Positions 22,780 through 25,869 of a stretch of DNA of 25,869 bases are shown here, piece after piece. A program made the translations under genes and the position numbers. Within the stretch, counting starts at the first letter, position 1. Every line of letters starts with the position of its first letter. The DNA comes from a virus. The notes beneath the pieces were generated by a model. That model had not been told where the DNA came from. It worked only from the letters and a program-made list of their open reading frames with translations, and ran no database searches. Location of the stretch: positions 1-25,869 of the IMG/VR virus record IMGVR_UViG_3300035130_000047. One strand, given 5' to 3'.

Positions 22780-22808
22780 ATTATATCATTTAAGAAGTAT
22801 ACCGTCAA
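22780..22808 (-). promoter_or_regulatory. Strong promoter for the VRR-NUC gene
   Basis: On the minus strand TTGACG (22808-22803), a 17-nt spacer and TATAAT (22785-22780) are near-consensus. RNA would start around 22773, just before GGAGG (22771-22767), so the leader is very short. This also fixes the gene start at 22760. Confidence 0.8.
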
Positions 22809-22828
22809 GTAGATTTCGCGAAATCTAC
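22809..22828. promoter_or_regulatory. 20-bp perfect palindrome (operator candidate)
   Basis: GTAGATTTCGCGAAATCTAC is perfectly symmetric over 20 bp with a TCGCGA centre. It abuts the -35 box of the VRR-NUC promoter. A dimeric repressor or an activator could bind here. No DNA-binding protein is assigned. Confidence 0.65.
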
Positions 22829-22834
22829 AGGGTA

Positions 22835-22860
22835 ATATTATTCTCTCTAAAGAATAATAT
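22835..22860. repeat. AT-rich 10-bp inverted repeat
   Basis: ATATTATTCT (22835-22844) and AGAATAATAT (22851-22860) are perfect inverted arms around CTCTAA. There is little GC in the stem and no U-tract, so a terminator is unlikely. An easily melted or protein-bound site next to the palindrome and the YGTACR array fits an origin or control region. Confidence 0.5.
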
Positions 22861-22959
22861 ATAAAAATAGAGTATTATGTTAAACCCTAAGAGATAAAAA
22901 ACCTATGGAAAAAACAAACAATTTGCAACGGCCACGGCCACCGCCCCATATGGCAAGGC

Positions 22960-23029
22960 GTACGAAAGTGTACAAAAACGTACAAAAGTGTACAGGTCGT
23001 ACATATTGTACAATGTGTACGAAACGTAC
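22960..23029 (+). repeat. Eight phased YGTACR boxes (iteron, operator or partition-site candidate)
   Basis: GTAC occurs at 22960, 22970, 22980, 22990, 22999, 23008, 23017 and 23026, so the spacings are 10, 10, 10, 9, 9, 9 and 9 bp. All eight copies fit YGTACR; spacer bases vary but are A-rich. The change from 10 to 9 and the variable spacers exclude a simple coding repeat. Near-helical spacing puts the sites on almost one DNA face, as in arrays bound cooperatively by ribbon-helix-helix repressors, partition proteins or replication initiators. It ends about 15 nt before the ribosome site of the next gene. Confidence 0.75.
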
Positions 23030-23058
23030 AACACTAAAAAGAAAGGAGTTAAGTTAAA

Positions 23059-23421
23059 ATGAGTAAAAATAAAATTGAAAAGATTGAAATTAGGTGGGCA
23101 TATGATGATTTATTTGATCCGGAAATAAGCTTAGATTCCCAAAAAGATAAAGACTTAGTTGATTCCGGAGAAGTTGTGCCCTATAGTTGCACGGCAGAGG
23201 CTATGGTATCATATCCTATTGGTAACGGATCAAGAAGACTAGAGTGGTTAAGTAGTAGTGGTTTATATGGAATTTTACTTGACAACTCACAACTCAGTGT
23301 TGACGATAGACGAGAATGTGCAGAGGTTCAAATAGAGTGGCTTAGGGAACACTTGTTACATTTTAATGTCGAAATGAAAAACTTTAATAAACTTGCAAGG
23401 GAGGCCATAGAAAATGGATAA
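23059..23421 (+). CDS. Unknown protein behind the YGTACR array
   Basis: The 120-residue protein follows AAGGAG. Segments are IEIRWAYDDLFDPEISLD, AEAMVSYPIGNGSRRLEWLS, SSGLYGILLDNSQ and a C-terminal helix (CAEVQIEWLREHLLHFNVEM). The acidic N-terminus and WLSSSGLYGI centre resemble uncharacterised phage proteins. Its leader contains the YGTACR array, so it may be controlled by, or encode part of, the system that binds it. No direct motif for DNA binding is visible. Confidence 0.6.
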   Translation: MSKNKIEKIEIRWAYDDLFDPEISLDSQKDKDLVDSGEVVPYSCTAEAMVSYPIGNGSRRLEWLSSSGLYGILLDNSQLSVDDRRECAEVQIEWLREHLLHFNVEMKNFNKLAREAIENG

Positions 23422-23686
23422 AGAAACAATGGAAGAAAGGTTATTTTGGGTGCATATCTTGCGCATGGCGATTGAAAAAACTTATAAGGCTAAAGGTGAT
23501 ACGGCGAGAAAGTGGAGGCCACATGTAAGGAAAATAGTTAAGTACTTTCTAAAAATGTTGTGGATGCCCCCTTCTTACCAGTATATATTACTGTGTATCA
23601 TTAGTAAACATGAGTTTGAATTACCGGATGAAAAATATATTATCCACGGTAAACAAACGTCAACGGCTCTGTTTAAAACAAATTAG
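23414..23686 (+). CDS. Small basic protein of unknown function
   Basis: The 90-residue protein overlaps the preceding stop by 8 nt. The N-terminal half is helical and basic (MEERLFWVHILRMAIEKTYK, then GDTARKWRPHVRKIVKYFLK), consistent with nucleic-acid binding. The C-terminus is unremarkable. Its stop lies at the foot of a 9-bp hairpin. No family is recognised. Confidence 0.5.
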   Translation: MDKETMEERLFWVHILRMAIEKTYKAKGDTARKWRPHVRKIVKYFLKMLWMPPSYQYILLCIISKHEFELPDEKYIIHGKQTSTALFKTN

Positions 23687-23713
23687 TCAGAAGTGGGAAG
23701 CCTTACTTCTGAC
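23686..23713 (+). terminator. Hairpin after gene 23414 (no U-tract)
   Basis: GTCAGAAGT (23686-23694) and ACTTCTGAC (23705-23713) form a perfect 9-bp stem with a 10-nt loop, starting on the last base of the stop codon. AACTTAGGAGG follows, so it is not a classical intrinsic terminator. It may protect the mRNA, weakly attenuate, or space the next ribosome site. Confidence 0.4.
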
Positions 23714-23729
23714 AACTTAGGAGGAATTT

Positions 23730-23891
23730 ATGAAAAAAGTAAAAGTAAATATTCGGGGATTAAAAAGATATGTAGGATATTCGGACCTAATAACAACTTA
23801 TTGTTGTTCGTCACAACCCACTTACTTCATTAAGTTTCCGGCGATAGAATATTCTGGTTATTTTTCTATTTATGATGTGAGGGAATTATGA
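23730..23891 (+). CDS. Small protein of unknown function
   Basis: The 53-residue frame has a strong GGAGG with 6-nt spacing. It opens MKKVKVNIRGLKRYVGYSDL and contains TTYCCSSQPTYFIKF and YSGYFSIYDVREL. It is aromatic, probably beta-rich, and ends in a 4-nt ATGA overlap with the next frame. No family is recognised. Confidence 0.5.
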   Translation: MKKVKVNIRGLKRYVGYSDLITTYCCSSQPTYFIKFPAIEYSGYFSIYDVREL

Positions 23892-24082
23892 AAATTAACA
23901 AATTTCAAATAGACTTTATAAGAGAAAAACCCATGAGAGTTCTACCCAATAGAATTTTAAGGCTAGAATTAACGATCTTAGGTTTGACATTATTAGTCAG
24001 TTTTTTTAAGACAAACTTCCATCTAAGAAAACATCATTTAATAATTCAGGTTTTTTGCTTCTATTTTTACTTAGCACGGTGA
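23888..24082 (+). CDS. Possible small membrane-associated protein
   Basis: The 64-residue frame is coupled (ATGA) to the preceding gene. It has a basic start and a hydrophobic stretch (LTILGLTLLVSFF), then an aromatic tail. The second half is AT-rich and not very protein-like, so the gene may be shorter than shown or decayed. Confidence is low. Confidence 0.35.
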   Translation: MKINKFQIDFIREKPMRVLPNRILRLELTILGLTLLVSFFKTNFHLRKHHLIIQVFCFYFYLAR

Positions 24083-24091
24083 GGTGAGAAC

Positions 24092-24289
24092 ATGAGTAAA
24101 CAAGACTATATAAAAGTATCTGACTTAATGGAATTTATCGAAATACAAAAAGCCGATGCCACTCGCAGGGCAACATTGCAGACTGAAGATGAAAGATATA
24201 TAGATGCTTATATAAGTATCGGCGAGCGATCCGGTTTTGGGATAGTTGAAAACTGGGCGCTTGAAAAGGCAAAAAAAAGAATGGTTTAA
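24092..24289 (+). CDS. Small helical protein of unknown function
   Basis: The 65-residue protein has GAGGTGAG upstream. It is acidic to neutral and helical (SKQDYIKVSDLMEFIEIQKA, then DERYIDAYISIGERSGFGIV), with a basic end (LEKAKKRMV). It is followed by an intrinsic-terminator-like hairpin, so it is the last gene of this transcript segment. Confidence 0.5.
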   Translation: MSKQDYIKVSDLMEFIEIQKADATRRATLQTEDERYIDAYISIGERSGFGIVENWALEKAKKRMV

Positions 24290-24312
24290 TACCACTGGAG
24301 AACATTAAATAA

Positions 24313-24337
24313 AAAAACGGTTGACAAAACCGTTTTT
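24313..24337 (+). terminator. Intrinsic terminator after gene 24092
   Basis: AAAAACGGTT (24313-24322) and AACCGTTTTT (24328-24337) make a 10-bp stem with a 5-nt loop; the 3' arm itself supplies a U-run, followed by ATTT. It lies 24 nt after the gene stop. The A-run on the other side could allow bidirectional use. Confidence 0.6.
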
Positions 24338-24349
24338 ATTTGATAAGAT
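24321..24349 (+). promoter_or_regulatory. Possible promoter overlapping the terminator
   Basis: TTGACA (24321-24326) in the hairpin loop region, a 17-nt spacer and TAAGAT (24344-24349) make a good sigma-70 match. The predicted start falls at or in GGAGG (24355-24359), which would leave almost no leader and weakens the call. It would drive the exported-protein gene. Confidence 0.4.
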
Positions 24350-24366
24350 ATTTTGGAGGATAAAAA

Positions 24367-24741
24367 ATGAGAAAAATAATTATTTCGGCGATTTTACTAG
24401 GATTAACATTTGGTACGTTAAGTGCCGATGTTAAACTGTTGATGGTTGGAACAAAAAGCCTTAACAGTGATGGGTATCAGTTTGGGTATAACCTAAATGA
24501 GCCAATGGATATACCATTTGTGGTAGTTGTGCTTATTAATACCTCTGATGTTTATCGTCAAGTACGCGTTCGTATAGTAATTAATAAGCAATTGGTTATT
24601 CGACGAGTAAAGGTTCAGCCAAACTCTATACACTCTTATTGGGTTGATGTCCTATCCCAAGCTGGATATAACAAAGCGATAGTTAAGATCGGTAAGGGTG
24701 AACGCACTCAGGTTGGGTACTTCTGTGCCCACGGGAGGTAA
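24367..24741 (+). CDS. Exported small protein with signal peptide
   Basis: The 124-residue protein has a classical Sec signal: MRKIII, a hydrophobic core to about residue 17, and a likely cut after TLSA20. The mature part is beta-rich (IPFVVVVLINTSDVYRQVRV, RIVINKQLVIRRVKV) with an Ig-like feel, and has one Cys (YFCAHGR), so no disulphide is expected. GGAGG lies upstream. A phage protein exported to the periplasm or surface may change host surface properties or exclude other phages, but no motif proves this. Confidence 0.65.
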   Translation: MRKIIISAILLGLTFGTLSADVKLLMVGTKSLNSDGYQFGYNLNEPMDIPFVVVVLINTSDVYRQVRVRIVINKQLVIRRVKVQPNSIHSYWVDVLSQAGYNKAIVKIGKGERTQVGYFCAHGR

Positions 24742-24743
24742 AT

Positions 24744-25466
24744 ATGTGCAGGGCATTTTCTGGGATAATTAATAAGAATGGGAGAGTTTTTTGGAAGCTT
24801 GGAATTGACTCTCATTCTGGAATTATTACACACTACCATATTAAGGACGATACTTATGATCCTAAAAACCTAAGGTTTGCCAAGTTTGAAATCACGCCAA
24901 AAAACAATAACTATTTATACCCAAATAAATGGACGTTTCGATTAGATGAATCAGTAAAACCATTGTGGTGGAATAAAGGGTATGAACAATTCTGTTTTGC
25001 GGCTAAAGATGAATGGTATAAAGAATTAGAGGAATATATTGTCAGGAAGCCTATTATTCATCCGTTTATGGACATAAAACCACCTAAAAAGATTACTGGA
25101 AAACATTTAGATTTACTTAGAAAGTGGTCTTCAGTCAGGTCTTCAGTCGGGTCTTTAGTCAGGGCCTCGGTCGGGCCTTCAGTCGGGGCTTCAGTCGTGT
25201 CTTCAGTCTGGGCTTCGGTCTGGGCTTCGGTCTGGCCTTCAGTCGGGGCTTCAGTCGTGTCTTCAGTCTGGGCTTTGGTCTGGCCTTATACTGGCTCATT
25301 TTTTAAGTTGCCAAAATGGGGGGGTGTAAAACACAAGAAAGGCGAGTACCCTTTTCAAGTTGCCGTAGACCTTTGGGAGATGGGGTTAGTTCCATCCTCT
25401 GACGTTAGGGTATGGAGACTATATGGTGGAAAAGATGGCGGGGTGCTATGGGAAGGTAAATTATAA
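24744..25466 (+). CDS. Unknown protein with central SVxA tetrapeptide repeats
   Basis: The 240-residue protein starts two bases after the exported-protein stop, with GGGAGG upstream. The N-terminal domain (MCRAFSGIINKNGRVFWKLG, then IDSHSGIITHYHIKDD, FEITP, WTFRLDE, PLWWNKG) matches a recurrent uncharacterised phage family. Residues 130-181 are 13 tandem units of S-V-(R/G/V/W)-(S/A/P). The C-terminal part (YPFQVAVDLWEMGLVPSSDV, then VRVWRLYGG) resumes an ordinary globular domain. The repeats may form a regular coil or stack. Function is unknown. Confidence 0.65.
   Translation: MCRAFSGIINKNGRVFWKLGIDSHSGIITHYHIKDDTYDPKNLRFAKFEITPKNNNYLYPNKWTFRLDESVKPLWWNKGYEQFCFAAKDEWYKELEEYIVRKPIIHPFMDIKPPKKITGKHLDLLRKWSSVRSSVGSLVRASVGPSVGASVVSSVWASVWASVWPSVGASVVSSVWALVWPYTGSFFKLPKWGGVKHKKGEYPFQVAVDLWEMGLVPSSDVRVWRLYGGKDGGVLWEGKL
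25131..25286 (+). repeat. 12-bp tandem repeat, 13 units, inside gene 24744
   Basis: The unit is close to TCAGTCNGGNCT. Thirteen units give 156 bp, all in frame. A longer segment of about 40 bp recurs exactly 60 bp apart (around 25176-25217 and 25236-25277), so a five-unit block was duplicated recently. Gain or loss of units keeps the reading frame, so the length can vary without breaking the gene. Confidence 0.85.
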
Positions 25467-25642
25467 TGCCGTATTATGTATATTTATGTGAAACCTGTGG
25501 ACGAATGGATGAGTTTTATCGGCGCGTAAATCAAAGGGATGGGGAACAAAAGTGCCAAACGTGTGGTACCATTATGGAGAGATTACCATCTACACCTAGC
25601 CTTAAGTTTATTGGTGACGGCTGGGGTAACAAGGAGGAATAG
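25466..25642 (+). CDS. FmdB-type zinc-ribbon protein
   Basis: The 58-residue frame begins on the last base of the previous stop codon. It opens MPYYVYLCETCGRMDEFY, has C8/C11 and C30/C33 (KCQTCGTIM), and continues LPSTPSLKFIGDGW. This order, with a four-Cys ribbon and a final FxGxGW, is typical of the FmdB family of small putative regulators. FmdB proteins are named for an amide/formamidase regulon, but most members have no proven role. Here it is a phage copy next to another zinc-ribbon gene. Confidence 0.75.
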   Translation: MPYYVYLCETCGRMDEFYRRVNQRDGEQKCQTCGTIMERLPSTPSLKFIGDGWGNKEE

Positions 25643-25833
25643 TGAAGTGTCCTGCGTGTTATAGCGGTTCTGCAGTATCTGTTTATGATAACCTAAGGCG
25701 GGAAGTATTCTGGTGTAAAATGTGTGGTTCAATATTCAGCCTGGTAAATGGGAAAATTAGCAGTAAATGTATACCATCTGCCATTTCAATGCCTCTGATA
25801 AAGGATTTAAGGGATATATTTAAAGATGACTGA
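25642..25833 (+). CDS. Zinc-ribbon protein (GTG start)
   Basis: The GTG at 25642 shares one base with the previous stop and follows AAGGAGG. The 63-residue protein has C3/C6 (KCPACYS) and C25/C28 (WCKMCGS), a two-knuckle zinc ribbon, then a short C-terminal helix (PLIKDLRDIFKDD). It may bind nucleic acid or a protein. It overlaps the next start by 8 nt. Confidence 0.6.
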   Translation: MKCPACYSGSAVSVYDNLRREVFWCKMCGSIFSLVNGKISSKCIPSAISMPLIKDLRDIFKDD

Positions 25834-25869
25834 TACAAGTTTTAAAGCATGGGAGCGACGTGGCAGTAA
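25826..25869 (+). CDS. Start of a gene cut by the window edge, possibly a nuclease
   Basis: An ATG at 25826 overlaps the preceding frame by 8 nt and reads MTDTSFKAWERRGS to the edge. The S/KxWERR opening resembles the N-terminus of phage Holliday-junction-resolvase-like or PDDEXK nucleases, but 14 residues cannot prove that. Confidence 0.3.
   Translation, partial: MTDTSFKAWERRGS

Noticed and set aside
22430-22864. 144-codon plus-strand frame opposite the VRR-NUC gene
   Set aside because: It is antisense to a clear nuclease gene with a matching promoter and ribosome site, and its translation looks like low-quality hydrophobic/His-rich sequence.
22960-23029. CRISPR array reading of the YGTACR boxes
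   Set aside because: Repeat units are 9-10 bp with no 25-40 bp repeat and no spacer-sized gaps, and no cas genes are present.
23730-24082. Frameshift joining the 53-aa and 64-aa frames
   Set aside because: The ATGA overlap is the normal coupling pattern in this window, and no slippery heptamer is seen at the junction.
25124-25306. 60-codon frame of VFSQ/GFGL-type repeats
   Set aside because: This is an alternative frame of the 12-bp tandem repeat inside the 240-aa gene; periodic DNA keeps all frames open. There is no ribosome site.

Overview
The window is a segment of a tailed double-stranded DNA bacteriophage (or prophage) with AT-rich, tightly packed genes. It falls into two divergent gene blocks. 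No integrase, terminase, tRNA, insertion sequence or CRISPR array was seen. The host cannot be named. Sigma-70-like promoters and strong GGAGG ribosome binding sites point to a bacterium, and a lipoprotein/coiled-coil pair next to the lysis genes weakly suggests a Gram-negative envelope.

Minus-strand block (about 20240 down to 1, running off the left edge). A consensus promoter at 20240-20268 feeds a run of small genes (20204-18680): acidic and unknown proteins, a spanin-like overlapping pair and a Cys-rich peptide. These are followed by an M15 peptidase endolysin (18271-18696). Between the Cys-rich peptide and the endolysin lies a 96-nt GC-rich element closed by a perfect 12-bp inverted repeat, a candidate structured RNA. 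A second promoter (18203-18242) precedes a small membrane protein, a zinc-ribbon protein, two small basic proteins and the virion genes. The virion order is portal, small protein, scaffold-like protein, unknown protein, decoration-like protein, major capsid protein, a large beta-rich fibre set, small coiled-coil and zinc-ribbon proteins, a GroES-like co-chaperonin, head-tail adaptor, P22 gp10-like tail protein, FN3 protein, five-repeat tailspike and a GNAT-like protein. There is no long tape-measure gene, and the portal, adaptor, gp10-like protein and spike resemble the short-tailed P22-type plan, so a podovirus-like virion is the best inference. Most junctions are stop/start overlaps, so translation is probably coupled.

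Divergent control region (20205-20760). This 556-nt stretch has no convincing gene. It holds the leftward promoter, a canonical G-quadruplex motif, a GGCGTACGCC palindrome, a G9 run, five TCACCC(C)TA-type repeats in both orientations, a plausible rightward promoter and a hairpin before the first rightward gene.

Plus-strand block (20761 to the right edge). These are small accessory or early-type genes: Cys-rich and zinc-ribbon proteins (one FmdB-like), several conserved-looking phage proteins of unknown function, an exported protein, and a protein with a 13-unit four-residue repeat. One gene, a VRR-NUC nuclease, runs against the others and has its own promoter. The 298-nt gap behind that promoter (22761-23058) holds a 20-bp perfect palindrome, an AT hairpin and an array of eight YGTACR boxes spaced 10,10,10,9,9,9,9 bp. 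This is the strongest unexplained DNA signal in the window and may be an operator, partition site or origin.
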